Below are positions 44,682 to 53,965 of a DNA stretch of 64,000 nucleotides, piece by piece (position 1 is the stretch's first letter; each line of letters begins with the position of its first letter). Both the position numbers and the translations under genes were made by a program. The stretch comes from Sphingobium sp. HWE2-09 (GTDB taxonomy: Bacteria; Pseudomonadota; Alphaproteobacteria; Sphingomonadales; Sphingomonadaceae), in NCBI RefSeq assembly GCF_035989265.1, contig NZ_JAYKZX010000003.1:2418001-2482000 (forward strand), in the 5' to 3' direction. The notes under the pieces are model-generated. The model made no database searches. It saw only the letters and a list, made by a program, of their open reading frames with translations, and was not told the DNA's origin.

Positions 44682-44753
44682 CCGTTCATCCCGAGCTTGT
44701 CGAAGGACCAGGCTGAGTGAAGTCGAAGCCTCCGCTACGCTCAGCCTGAACGG
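44682..44753. repeat. CCGTTCATCCCGAGC-type palindromic repeat
   Basis: Outer arms CCGTTCA (44682-44688) and TGAACGG (44747-44753); inner arms AGGCTGAG (44710-44717) and CTCAGCCT (44740-44747). A different repeat family from the one 120 bp to the left. The 44493-44760 gap holds only these two repeats and no supported gene. Confidence 0.75.
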
Positions 44754-44760
44754 ATCGTAA

Positions 44761-46026
44761 TTAAGGCCGCACCTGCCCCGTCCCGCGCACGATCCACTTG
44801 TACGTCGTCAGCCCCTCCAGCGCCACTGGCCCGCGCGCATGGAGCCGCCCGGTCGAAATGCCGATCTCCGCGCCCAGCCCGAACTCGCCGCCATCGGCGA
44901 ACTGGGTGGAGGCGTTCCACATCACGATCGCGCTGTCGACTGCGTTCAAAAACCGCTCGGCGGTCGCGGCGTCATCCGTGATGATCGCGTCGGTATGGTG
45001 GCTGGCATGGGCGGCGATATGCGCGATCGCGTCGTCAACGCCATCGACCAGTCGCACCGACACGATCGCGTCGAGATATTCGGTATCCCAATCCTCGTCA
45101 GCCGCCGCCGTCACGCGCGCGTCCAGCGCCTGCACATCCGCGTCGCCGCGCACTGCGCATTGGGCGTCGAGCAACGCCTGCACCAGCCCCGCCGCCGCGC
45201 CATAGGCCCGGTCGATCAGCACCGTCTCCGTCGCGCCGCACACGCCCGTCCGCCGCATCTTGGCATTGACGACCAGCGCCTGCGCCATGGCGGGGTCCGC
45301 CGCGCCATCGACATAGCTGTGGTTGATCCCGTCCAGATGCGCCAGCACCGGCACGCGCGCCTCTTCCTGCACCCGCGCGACCAGGCTCTTGCCGCCGCGC
45401 GGCACGATCAGATCGACATATTCTGCCGCTTTCAGCAATGCGCCCACCGCCGCGCGATCGGTCGTGGGCACCAGTTGCACCACATCGGCGGGCAGGCCGG
45501 CGGCCATAATCCCCTCGACGATCGCGGCGTGGATCGCCCGGTTGCTCTCCTTCGCCTCGCTGCCGCCGCGCAGGATCACCGCATTGCCCGCACGCAGGCA
45601 CAGGGCCGCCGCGTCCGCCGTCACATTGGGGCGGCTTTCATAGATGATGCCGATCACGCCCAGCGGCACGCGCACCCGGCTGAGTTCCAGCCCGTTGGGC
45701 CGCACCGCCGTGTCAATCACGCTGCCCAGCGGATTGGGCAGCGTCGCCACCTGCTCCACCCCGTCGGCGGTGGCGGCGACTCGCTCCGCGTTCAGCTTCA
45801 ACCGGTCGAGCAGCGCGGGCGACAGGCCGTTGGCGACCGCATTGTCCATGTCGCGCGCATTGGCGGCGATGATCGCTGGCGCCTGATCCCGCAACGCCTG
45901 CGCGGCGCGGCGCAGGGCGTCGGCCTTTTGCGCGTCGCTTGCTTGCGCGATCGTCGCGGCGGCGCGACGCGCGCGCGCGCCCATCGTCGCGATCAGCATT
46001 TCGGGGGTCTGGGTCAGGTCGTTCAT
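44761..46026 (-). CDS. proA: Glutamate-5-semialdehyde dehydrogenase (gamma-glutamyl phosphate reductase)
   Basis: 421 residues from ATG 46026 ([11 protein letters not shown]). [20 protein letters not shown], the catalytic Cys in [14 protein letters not shown], and [20 protein letters not shown] are ProA signatures. It reduces gamma-glutamyl phosphate with NADPH, the second step of proline synthesis. The in-frame start at 46227 would add a low-complexity Arg-rich extension and is rejected. No proB is next to it. Confidence 0.97.
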   Translation of the reverse strand: MNDLTQTPEMLIATMGARARRAAATIAQASDAQKADALRRAAQALRDQAPAIIAANARDMDNAVANGLSPALLDRLKLNAERVAATADGVEQVATLPNPLGSVIDTAVRPNGLELSRVRVPLGVIGIIYESRPNVTADAAALCLRAGNAVILRGGSEAKESNRAIHAAIVEGIMAAGLPADVVQLVPTTDRAAVGALLKAAEYVDLIVPRGGKSLVARVQEEARVPVLAHLDGINHSYVDGAADPAMAQALVVNAKMRRTGVCGATETVLIDRAYGAAAGLVQALLDAQCAVRGDADVQALDARVTAAADEDWDTEYLDAIVSVRLVDGVDDAIAHIAAHASHHTDAIITDDAATAERFLNAVDSAIVMWNASTQFADGGEFGLGAEIGISTGRLHARGPVALEGLTTYKWIVRGTGQVRP

Positions 46027-46173
46027 GAAAAAAGCTCTCGCCGCTTGGATCGGGCTGCGCCTTACCATGAAAGCGGATCGAAACGAAAGCCGCCGCCGAT
46101 CGGGGGAGCGCCGATCCCGGCAGGATAGTGCCGACGGCCGGACCATGGGTCGCATATGATCCGGCCGCCAGCG

Positions 46174-46190
46174 GGCGGGCTTAGCCCGCC
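46174..46190. terminator. Hairpin between the LuxR-type gene and proA
   Basis: GGCGGGC-TTA-GCCCGCC, a 7-bp perfect stem, about 75 bp past the regulator stop and 150 bp before proA. No T-run. The remaining 46027-46264 gap shows no gene. Confidence 0.35.
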
Positions 46191-46264
46191 GCCAATCATC
46201 CCTACGCTTCCAGCCGACCCGCCACATACCCCAACGGGGTTAGGCCAGCAGAAAAATCGGACGC

Positions 46265-47365
46265 TCAGTGACTGATCAGGCCGACGATGCGCACCAGCTG
46301 CGATTCCCGGCTGCATCCGGTCTTGTCATAAATGCTGCGCAACTGGACCTTGAGCGTCTCCACCGACACGCCGCGCGCCTCGGCGATGGCCTTGCGCGAC
46401 TGCCCGGCGGCCAGACGGATGGCGATGTCCGCTTCGGCGCGGGTCAGGCGGAAGGTGCGCGTCAGCAACTGCACATGGCGATCGGTCGGCTCGCCCACCT
46501 TGGCGATCACGATTGCCCGCGGCGCGAAGGGCAAGGCCCAGGGCCGCACCGGCAACGGATGGAATTCCAGCATGATCGCGACGCCGCCTGCCTCATCCGC
46601 CAGCGCGACCGGATCGGCGGCGCGGCCGGGCGGTTCGATCACGCAGCGCATCGCCCGGCCGATGGCGCGGGTTTCGTCCGCCCGCTCGCTCGCCAGCCAC
46701 CCGTCACGCACGTGGATGCGGCTGGACGACAGCAGCGCCTCCGCGCGCGGCGTCATGCCCCCCACCCGGCCGGTCGCATCGAGCAGCCAGCAGGCGCGGT
46801 CCATCGCCTCGAACGTGCCGGACAGCAGCGCGAAACCCTGCTGCTCGATCGCCTGTTGCAGGCGGACGGCGGCGCGCGCATGGCCCGCAATATGGGCGAA
46901 CATGTCGCGATCCTGCTGGCTGGTCCGCCCATCCTTGCGATTGCGCAGCACGGCCAGTCCGACCATCTGGTCGTTCGCCGCGATCAGGCGCGTCTGGCAC
47001 CCGTCGAAAATGTCGAAGTCCGAACACATGTCGAGATAGTCGCCGGACCGCAGCGTCTGGCGCGTCATGTCATAATGGGCTTCGTGGACGATCGCCGGGC
47101 GATCGGGCAACCCATCCGCCGCGACCCGGAAATTAAGGTCGGGCGAGGCCTGGTCGATGGCCGCGCCGATGGGCACGATGCTGGTGTCGATATCGCTGAT
47201 CCAGTTGAAGCCGGACGCCCCCGGTCCGAAGCCGATCAGCTGCCCATGGCCGGACCCGGTAGCCTGCGCCATCGCCTGCAGCGCATCACCCCATTTTTCA
47301 GGCTCCAGCGCGGCGGACAGGAAAAGGTCCGCCCATTGGTCCCCTTGCTTGGCGCGTTCCCCCAT
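46265..47365 (-). CDS. LuxR-family transcriptional regulator
   Basis: 366 residues. The C-terminus (about 305-362) is a LuxR/FixJ helix-turn-helix: LTRAEADIAIRLAAGQSRKA, EARGVSVETLKVQLRSIYDK, TGCSRESQLVRI. The long N-terminal part (ISDIDTSIVPIG, HIAGHARAAVRLQQAI) looks like a sensory domain of unknown ligand; it does not resemble a homoserine-lactone binding domain and no luxI is nearby. Monocistronic between proA and the methyltransferase gene. Confidence 0.88.
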   Translation of the reverse strand: MGERAKQGDQWADLFLSAALEPEKWGDALQAMAQATGSGHGQLIGFGPGASGFNWISDIDTSIVPIGAAIDQASPDLNFRVAADGLPDRPAIVHEAHYDMTRQTLRSGDYLDMCSDFDIFDGCQTRLIAANDQMVGLAVLRNRKDGRTSQQDRDMFAHIAGHARAAVRLQQAIEQQGFALLSGTFEAMDRACWLLDATGRVGGMTPRAEALLSSSRIHVRDGWLASERADETRAIGRAMRCVIEPPGRAADPVALADEAGGVAIMLEFHPLPVRPWALPFAPRAIVIAKVGEPTDRHVQLLTRTFRLTRAEADIAIRLAAGQSRKAIAEARGVSVETLKVQLRSIYDKTGCSRESQLVRIVGLISH

Positions 47366-47475
47366 CGTCTTCCCCCATGCCCGTGATCGGAGTTAGCCAA
47401 ACCGTAGGGGAAGTCAAATATGGGCGGCGTCCGCCACCCCAACCGCATCAAAACTTGATCGGGATTATATTTCGG

Positions 47476-48117
47476 TCAGGCCGCCTGCGCCAATGCGGCC
47501 TGCTTCACCGCGCGAATCACCCGGCAGGGCGGGATGTTGCGCCATTCCAGCGTATCGCTGACATCGCCGAACAGTGGGTTCAGCAGGCGCAGCACATAGC
47601 GCGAATATTGATAGATCAAAAACGCGCCGCCCGGCCGCAACGCCGCCCGCGTCTCGGCGCAGATCACCGCGCCGACACCGTCGGGCAGGGTGGAGAAGGG
47701 GATGCCCGACAGGATATAATCCGCCTGATAATGACCTGCTTCCTTGATGAAGCGGCGGACATCGGCAGCGGACCCATGGACGACGCGCAACCGCGAATCA
47801 TCGATTTCCGCCTCCAGATAAGCGACGAAGTCCAAATTGAGGTCGATCGCCAACAAGGTCGCGTCGGCCGGCAAACGGTCGAGGATGGACCGGGTAAAGG
47901 TGCCGACACCTGGACCATATTCCACGAACAGCCGCGTATTACGCCAATCGACCTGGTCCAGGATGCGATCCACCAATGTGGCAGAGGACGGGATGACAGA
48001 CCCGATCATGCCGGGATGCTTGATAAACTGGCGAAAGAACATGCCCCATTGGCTCAAAAAGGATGCGGACTTTGCCGCGCCGACCCTGGTCTTGTCCTTC
48101 GATGGAATAGAGGCCAT
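47476..48117 (-). CDS. SAM-dependent methyltransferase, phospholipid N-methyltransferase-like
   Basis: 213 residues from ATG 48117. QWGMFFRQFIKHPGMIGSVI is the N-terminal motif of PmtA-like enzymes, followed by the SAM motif I VEYGPGVGTFTRSIL and LLAIDLNLDFVAYL, then SGIPFSTLPD. PmtA methylates phosphatidylethanolamine towards phosphatidylcholine; rRNA-dimethylase-like relatives share the fold, so the substrate is inferred. A TTG 39 bases upstream (48156) is an alternative start. Confidence 0.82.
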   Translation of the reverse strand: MASIPSKDKTRVGAAKSASFLSQWGMFFRQFIKHPGMIGSVIPSSATLVDRILDQVDWRNTRLFVEYGPGVGTFTRSILDRLPADATLLAIDLNLDFVAYLEAEIDDSRLRVVHGSAADVRRFIKEAGHYQADYILSGIPFSTLPDGVGAVICAETRAALRPGGAFLIYQYSRYVLRLLNPLFGDVSDTLEWRNIPPCRVIRAVKQAALAQAA

Positions 48118-48203
48118 CAACACCCGCCTGTCTGTTTCATCCTGCGCGCCTTGCAAATCCAGTCCGCGCTGGCAAGCCGCTTTGCAATATTATCGTCATG
48201 AAC

Positions 48204-48242
48204 GCGGGGACAGGCGGATGGGTTCAATCCGCCTGTCCCCGC
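48204..48242 (-). terminator. 16-bp perfect hairpin after the AAA ATPase gene
   Basis: GCGGGGACAGGCGGAT / ATCCGCCTGTCCCCGC with a 7-nt loop, 18 bp past the ATPase stop. Very stable; the downstream T content is modest (ATAATATTGC). Likely ends the ATPase transcript. Confidence 0.68.
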
Positions 48243-48260
48243 CCATGGCGCTCCGCACGA

Positions 48261-50555
48261 TCAGTCCGCCTGGTCGCGCGCCCGCACCATGCCCGGCGCG
48301 ACGAAGCCGATCGGGTCGACCTGCATCGCGCGCTGCTTCAACTGCGACTGAATCTGCTCATATTCCCGCTCCATGTCCGGCGTCACCGACGCGCGGGTTT
48401 CCTCCAGCGCCCCTTCGAAATGCGCCTGTGTCACCGTATCGACCGACAGCGACTGGCGCAGCGCGAACAGCCCGGCGCGCCGCACCAGATCCTCCAGGTC
48501 CGCGCCGGTGAACCGCTCCGTCTCCCGCGCGAGCGCGTCCAGATCCACATCGTCGGCCAGCGGCATCTTGGCCGTGTGGATGCCCAGGATACGCCGCCGC
48601 CCCGCTTCATCCGGCACCGGCACATAGATCAGTTCATCGAACCGCCCCGGCCGCAACAGCGCCGGGTCGATCAGCGTCGGCCGGTTGGTCGCGCCGATGA
48701 CGACCACGGACTGCAATTCCTCCAGCCCGTCCATCTCGGCCAGGATGGTGTTGACCACCCGTTCCGTCACCGCCGGTTCGCCAAGGCCGCCGCCTCGCGC
48801 GGGGACCAGGCTGTCCAGTTCGTCGATGAAGATGACCGTAGGCGCCACCTGCCGCGCGCGGGCGAACAGCCGCGCGATCTGCTGCTCGCTCTCGCCATAC
48901 CATTTGGACAGCAGGTCGCTCGACTTGGTGGCGATGAAATTGGCCTGCGCCTCCCGCGCGACGGCCTTCGCCAACAGCGTCTTGCCGGTGCCGGGCGGCC
49001 CATAGAGCAGGAAGCCCTTGGCAGGACGGATGCCCAGGCGGCGGAAGGCGTCGGGATTTTTGAGTGGCAACTCCACCCCTTCCTTCAACCGCATCTGCGC
49101 GTCGTCCAGCCCGCCGATATCGTCCCAGCCGACATTGGGCGCCTGCACCATCACCTCGCGCATCGCGGACGGCTGGACCCGCTTGATCGCGGACAGGAAG
49201 TCCTCGCGCGTGACCGACAATTCCTCCAGCACGTCGGGCGGGATCGTCCCGTCCTCCAGGTTGAGGCGCGGCATGAAGCGGCGCACCGTTTCGATCGCCG
49301 CCTCACGAGTCAGCGCCGCCATGTCGGCGCCGACAAAGCCGTAGGTCATGCGCGCCAGTTCGGCGAGGTCGACCTTGTCGCCCAGCGGCATACCGCGCGT
49401 ATGGATGCCCAATATCTCGCGCCGCCCGCGCTCGTCGGGCACGCCGACGATGATCTCGCGGTCGAACCGGCCGGGACGGCGCAGCGCTTCATCGATCGCC
49501 TCGGGCCGGTTGGTGGCGGCGATGACGACCAGATTGGCCCGCGGCTCCAGCCCGTCCATCAGGGTCAGCAACTGCGCGACCAGCCGCTTCTCCGTCTCAC
49601 CCGTCACCTGCCCCCGTTTGGGCGCGATCGAATTGATCTCATCGATGAACAGGATCGACGGCGAAGACTTGGCCGCCGCCTCGAATATCTCGCGCAGCTG
49701 CTTTTCCGACTCGCCATAGGCCGATCCCATGATCTCCGGCCCGTTGATCAGGAAGAATTCCGCGTCCGATTCATTGGCGACCGCGCGGGCCAGCCGCGTC
49801 TTGCCGGTGCCCGGCGGGCCGTGCAGTAACACACCCTTGGGCGGATCGACGCCCAGCCGGGTGAACAGTTCGGGATAGCGCAGCGGCAGCTCCACCATCT
49901 CGCGCAACTGGTCGATCGCATCGGCCATGCCGCCGACATCGTCATAGGTGACGTCGGCGCGCCGCGATTCGCGCGGCTCCTCATATTCGGCACGCAGTTC
50001 GACTTCCGTCTCGGCATCGATCTGGACGATGCCCTTGGGCACGGTCGACACCACCACCAGGCGGATTTCCTGGAGCGCATAAGCGGGCGCTGCCAGCATC
50101 TGGCGCAGCTGTGGCGGCATGTCGCCGGGGGGCACCTGCTGCTGCCCCGCCGTCGCGATCACATCGCCCGCAGTCAACGGCCGCTGATAGAAAACGCGCT
50201 TCAACGCATCGGGATTGCCCTGCAAGCGCAAGTTATTTTGTGCAGGCGCGAACACGACCCGCTGGGCCGGGCGCGGCTCCACCTTGCCGATCTGGACGAA
50301 GTCGCCCGAGCCCACACCGGCATTGGCGCGCTGCAATCCGTCCAGGCGCAGCACGTCCAGCCCTTCATCTTCCTTGTAGGGGCGCACCACCCGCGCTGGC
50401 GTGGCGCGCTTGCCAAGGATCTGGATTACATCGCCCTCGGCCAGCTGCAATTGCGCCATCACCGTCAGCGGCAACCGCGCCAAACCACGCCCTGCATCCT
50501 CCGGCCGCGCATTGGCGACCTGAATCCGGCGTCCGCTTTCGTCTTGATCGGCCAC
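48261..50555 (-). CDS. CDC48/VCP-family AAA+ ATPase
   Basis: 764 residues from GTG 50555, with AGGA 8 nt upstream. An N-terminal CDC48-type double-psi barrel (about 20-180: LQLAEGDVIQILGKRATPAR) is followed by two AAA modules. D1 has GPPGTGKT near residue 245 and ILFIDEINSI. D2 has GPPGTGKT near residue 520 and VIFIDELDSL. Both carry paired arginines after NRPEAIDEALRRPGRFD and NRPTLIDPALLRPGRFD. The C-terminus is unlike the eukaryotic p97 tail. Probably a hexameric unfoldase; its bacterial partner is unknown. Standalone, with a strong hairpin after it. Confidence 0.92.
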   Translation of the reverse strand: MADQDESGRRIQVANARPEDAGRGLARLPLTVMAQLQLAEGDVIQILGKRATPARVVRPYKEDEGLDVLRLDGLQRANAGVGSGDFVQIGKVEPRPAQRVVFAPAQNNLRLQGNPDALKRVFYQRPLTAGDVIATAGQQQVPPGDMPPQLRQMLAAPAYALQEIRLVVVSTVPKGIVQIDAETEVELRAEYEEPRESRRADVTYDDVGGMADAIDQLREMVELPLRYPELFTRLGVDPPKGVLLHGPPGTGKTRLARAVANESDAEFFLINGPEIMGSAYGESEKQLREIFEAAAKSSPSILFIDEINSIAPKRGQVTGETEKRLVAQLLTLMDGLEPRANLVVIAATNRPEAIDEALRRPGRFDREIIVGVPDERGRREILGIHTRGMPLGDKVDLAELARMTYGFVGADMAALTREAAIETVRRFMPRLNLEDGTIPPDVLEELSVTREDFLSAIKRVQPSAMREVMVQAPNVGWDDIGGLDDAQMRLKEGVELPLKNPDAFRRLGIRPAKGFLLYGPPGTGKTLLAKAVAREAQANFIATKSSDLLSKWYGESEQQIARLFARARQVAPTVIFIDELDSLVPARGGGLGEPAVTERVVNTILAEMDGLEELQSVVVIGATNRPTLIDPALLRPGRFDELIYVPVPDEAGRRRILGIHTAKMPLADDVDLDALARETERFTGADLEDLVRRAGLFALRQSLSVDTVTQAHFEGALEETRASVTPDMEREYEQIQSQLKQRAMQVDPIGFVAPGMVRARDQAD

Positions 50556-50639
50556 AAGCCATCCTCGTCTTTGTCGTCCCGTAACGAGATAGGAACGCCA
50601 TCGCCGGGGAAAAGGGGCAAGCATGCCGATCGACGGACG

Positions 50640-50668
50640 AAAAAAAGGGCCGACCCGAAGGCCAGCCC
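50640..50668 (-). terminator. Minus-strand intrinsic terminator of an unassigned transcript
   Basis: On the minus strand GGGCTGGCC-TTCG-GGTCGGCCC then TTTTTTT: a 9-bp stem with two G-U pairs, a UUCG tetraloop and seven U. It lies upstream of the ATPase gene, with no minus-strand protein gene to its right. It probably ends a small RNA encoded in about 50670-50860. The rest of 50556-50888 has no supported protein gene. Confidence 0.85.
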
Positions 50669-50888
50669 GTAAAGTTTTAGGAGAGGATGCCTGAAAGGCA
50701 CCCCCTATGTGCAATGCGGCAGGATATATTGCAAGTGCGAAAAGAATTTGGGAGTTGCAAAAAATGCATCTTGCCATCCGCCGTATTTTCCTGCTCAGTG
50801 CGGACAGGATGCTTGAACCCCGGTTCACGTAGCGCTGAAAAGGCACAATGACGCGGCGCAGCGTACCGGCTTTGATTATTGATGGGTT

Positions 50889-51767
50889 ATGCGCAGATTG
50901 CCGCCTCTTACGGCCCTGGAGGCCTTTGTTCAGGTCGCTCGCCTGGGATCCGTCAAGGCGGCGGCGGAGGAACTCGCCCTGTCGACCCCGGCGCTCAGCC
51001 GCCGGGTCCAGGCGCTCGAACGCTTCATCGGCCGCCCCCTGTTCGACCGCAAGCACCAGGCGCTGGAAATCAATGCCGAAGGGCAGCGACTGCTGGACGA
51101 TATCGCCCCCGCGCTCGATTCGCTCGCCCAGGCGCTGGAAAACATCCAGAGCGGCGGCAACCAGCTGCGCCTGCGCCTGGCGGTTATGCCGCTGTTCGCG
51201 ACCCAGCGGCTGTTCCCCCATCTGGGCAAGCTGCGCCAGCAACACCCGCAACTGCATATCGACATCGAAACCACGCCCCACGCCGTCGCACGACTGGGCG
51301 AGGGGCTGGATGCGGCGATCGTGCTGTCGAAGGATATCGACACCGCGCTCTACGCGCATGAACTGGACCATGAAGAAGTCTATCTGATCGGCCGCCGCGA
51401 ATTGCTGGAAGGGCCGCAGGCGCTGGGTTCGCCGGAGGAACTGGCGAACCAGACCATCCTGCTCCATCGCGACATGGCGATGTCGTTCGACGCGTGGAAG
51501 GAAGCGGCGGGCCTGCCTGACCTGCAACCGCTGGCGATCGACAATTATGATTCGGGCCAGTTGATGCTGGAGGCCGCGGCCCAGGGGCTGGGCGTGGCGG
51601 TAATGCACGCCAGCCATTATGAACAGGCGGGCGATCCCCGTCTGGTGCGGCTGTTCCCGATCCGGGTAGAAAGCCCCTATCGCTACTTCTTCGTCTGCCG
51701 CCCCCGTGCGCTCCAGACCCGCGCCGTGCGCATTTTCCGCGACTGGCTGGTCAGCGCCGACATCTGA
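50889..51767 (+). CDS. LysR-family transcriptional regulator
   Basis: 292 residues. N-terminal winged helix-turn-helix at residues 1-60 (LPPLTALEAFVQVARLGSVK, then ELALSTPALSRRVQALERFI), of the GcvA-like subgroup. The C-terminal substrate-binding domain spans about 90-290. LysR proteins usually control a divergent neighbour; here the divergent side holds only the presumed small RNA and then the AAA ATPase, so the target is not obvious. Confidence 0.92.
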   Translation: MRRLPPLTALEAFVQVARLGSVKAAAEELALSTPALSRRVQALERFIGRPLFDRKHQALEINAEGQRLLDDIAPALDSLAQALENIQSGGNQLRLRLAVMPLFATQRLFPHLGKLRQQHPQLHIDIETTPHAVARLGEGLDAAIVLSKDIDTALYAHELDHEEVYLIGRRELLEGPQALGSPEELANQTILLHRDMAMSFDAWKEAAGLPDLQPLAIDNYDSGQLMLEAAAQGLGVAVMHASHYEQAGDPRLVRLFPIRVESPYRYFFVCRPRALQTRAVRIFRDWLVSADI

Positions 51768-51825
51768 CGCGATTATTTCGCTGCCGGTCCCTTAACCTTA
51801 TTCTACCTCGTCCGTTATCGGACAT

Positions 51826-52983
51826 ATGAGTGGGGCATCTTCTTCTTCCGCTAGTCCGCAGCACGGGCTGACCGACCGACTGACCCGCTGGGCCAGGGGG
51901 TTTTCCGGCAAATCGGAAGAGGATGTCGCCGAAGAGGCGCAAAGGCCGCGCGGCGGCACCGCATCCAACCGGGAAATCAACCGGCGCAGGCAGCTATATG
52001 CCGATATCGGCGACTTCCTCTTCGCCCACGACCTCGATCTGACGCCGATCAATTTCAGCGTCGCGCTCGATTATCTGACCGGCGCTAATATCGGCGTCGA
52101 AAAGGCGATTAAGGCCGTGATGATGGAGCGGGGCAAGATCACCAATGGCTGGATCGAATCGATCGCGGCGGAACAGCGCGCCGACAAGGTCACCCCCGAA
52201 TCCCTCGCAACGATGCTGGACAAGGTGGAGGAAAATCTCACCCAGTTCACCGGCCTGATGCATGAATCGCGCAATTCGGCGAAGGATTATGGCGCGGCCC
52301 TGCAGGAACAGGCCAAGGATCTGGGCGAAGGCCGCGACAATGAGCCGGTCCTCGCCCGCCTCGTCGGCCTGACCCGCTCGATGGTCGAAAAGACGCGCCA
52401 GGTCGAAACCCAGCTGCGCGACAATCAGCGCCAGACCCAGGCGCTCAAATCCAGCCTTGAAAATGCCCGCCGCGCCGCCGAACATGATCATCTGACCGGC
52501 CTGCCCAACCGCCGCGCCTTCGAAGGGGTGCTGGGCGAAGAGATGCAACAGGCCCGCGATCATGGCGAATCATTGTCCGTCGCCTTTTGCGACATCGACC
52601 ATTTCAAGCTGATCAACGACACCCACGGCCATGACACCGGCGACCGGGTGCTCAAATTCGTCGCCGGTCTGCTGGCGAAGGCCTCCAACGACCGCTGCCA
52701 TGTGGCGCGGCATGGCGGCGAAGAGTTCGTGATGCTGTTCCGCGGCAAGACCGCCGCCGAAGCGTGCGAAGCGGTGGACAGCGTGCGCGAGGATCTTGCC
52801 AACCGCAGCCTGGTCAACCGCACCAATGGCGAGCGGATGGACCGGGTCAGCTTTTCCGCGGGCGTCGCCAACGTGCTGATCTACGAAGACCCCCGCGCTG
52901 CCCTCAAGGCCGCCGACCGCGCGCTTTATCTCGCCAAGGAACATGGCCGCAACCGCGTCTATCTGGCCGCCGAAGTGGATTAA
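51826..52983 (+). CDS. GGDEF-domain diguanylate cyclase
   Basis: 385 residues, soluble. The C-terminal GGDEF domain starts near 221 (DHLTGLPNRRAFEGVLGEEM) and has the active-site loop HGGEEF near 298, so it should make cyclic di-GMP. The usual inhibitory RxxD four residues before is absent (NDRC instead). The N-terminal helical region (about 45-210) is a predicted coiled-coil sensor without a recognised domain. No signal peptide. Confidence 0.92.
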   Translation: MSGASSSSASPQHGLTDRLTRWARGFSGKSEEDVAEEAQRPRGGTASNREINRRRQLYADIGDFLFAHDLDLTPINFSVALDYLTGANIGVEKAIKAVMMERGKITNGWIESIAAEQRADKVTPESLATMLDKVEENLTQFTGLMHESRNSAKDYGAALQEQAKDLGEGRDNEPVLARLVGLTRSMVEKTRQVETQLRDNQRQTQALKSSLENARRAAEHDHLTGLPNRRAFEGVLGEEMQQARDHGESLSVAFCDIDHFKLINDTHGHDTGDRVLKFVAGLLAKASNDRCHVARHGGEEFVMLFRGKTAAEACEAVDSVREDLANRSLVNRTNGERMDRVSFSAGVANVLIYEDPRAALKAADRALYLAKEHGRNRVYLAAEVD

Positions 52984-52988
52984 CACAC

Positions 52989-53054
52989 TGTTCCCCGGCG
53001 CAGGCCGGGTCCAGTTCCACGGCCTCAACTGGACCCCGGCCTACGCCGGGGAAC
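52989..53054. repeat. TGTTCCCCGGC-type palindromic repeat
   Basis: TGTTCCCCGGCGCAGGCCGG ... CCGGCCTACGCCGGGGAAC with inner complementary TCCAGTT/AACTGGA. Between the GGDEF gene and the convergent GST gene. Confidence 0.88.
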
Positions 53055-53109
53055 GACATATCTGATTGCGACGGCTATCTAAGCCCCATCGCGTAACCTG
53101 AACCGCCCC

Positions 53110-53781
53110 TCAAAAATCCGGCTTTTCATAATGGGCAGGCGGGGTAATCACCTCCATCCGCTCCGACAGCAACGGCCGGAACGAAGGCCGCGATTTGAAC
53201 CCGGCATACCAGCGCTTGACCGGCTCATGCCCCGCCCAGTCGATTCCGCCCAGATAATCCGCCACCGACAGATGCGCCGCCGCCGCGATATCCGCCAGGC
53301 TCAGTGTCCCGCCCGCCATCCAGCTGCGATGGTCGAGCAGATAATCCATATAATCCATATGGACGTTCGCCCGCTTCATCGCCTCGCGCAGGATGCGCGC
53401 GTCGGGCGGCGCGCGTTCGATCAGCCGCTTCTTCATCCGCTCGTGCAGCAGCGGCCCGACCACATCGCCATAGAAATTCTGGTCGAAAAAGGCGGTCAGC
53501 CGCCGCACTTCCGCGCGGCCCGCCGCCGTGCCGGAAATCAGCGGGAATTTCTCCACCGTCTCTTCGAAATATTCGCAGATCGCCTGGCTGTCGATCAGGG
53601 TCAGCCCCTTGTCCGCGTCCGCCATCACCGGCGTCGTCCCCGCCGGGTTCAGGTCCAGAAATTCGTCGCGCATCGCCCAGGGCGATTCCCGGACCAGATC
53701 ATAGCCCACGCCCTTCTCGCCCAGGAGAAGCCGGACCTTGCGGGAAAAGGGGCAAAGCGGAAATTGATAAAGCAACCACAT
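53110..53781 (-). CDS. Glutathione S-transferase family protein
   Basis: 223 residues. Thioredoxin-fold N-terminus (MWLLYQFPLCPFSRKVRLLL, with CPFS near residue 10), then NPAGTTPVMAD and LIDSQAICEYFEET (glutathione site), and an all-alpha C-terminal domain (LSLADIAAAAHLSVADYLGG). Substrate unknown. Transcribed divergently from acs. Confidence 0.93.
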   Translation of the reverse strand: MWLLYQFPLCPFSRKVRLLLGEKGVGYDLVRESPWAMRDEFLDLNPAGTTPVMADADKGLTLIDSQAICEYFEETVEKFPLISGTAAGRAEVRRLTAFFDQNFYGDVVGPLLHERMKKRLIERAPPDARILREAMKRANVHMDYMDYLLDHRSWMAGGTLSLADIAAAAHLSVADYLGGIDWAGHEPVKRWYAGFKSRPSFRPLLSERMEVITPPAHYEKPDF

Positions 53782-53965
53782 AGGCGATCCCTGTTAGGCC
53801 GACGCGCGACGTGGGGATAGCCGCAAAATGATGCGGTCATATCCGCCTGCCACGGCGATATCGTCCAAAGCGATGGCAAGATACGGCATGGTCCGGGCTT
53901 TCGATCCTGGCGGCGGCGCGATAGAAGAGACAGCAATAATGGTTTCGCGATGGAAAGGATGCCCG

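Noticed and set aside
44435..44716. Possible 93-codon gene after kdsA
   Set aside because: It overlaps the kdsA 3' end and then runs through two palindromic repeats; its composition is that of the repeats.
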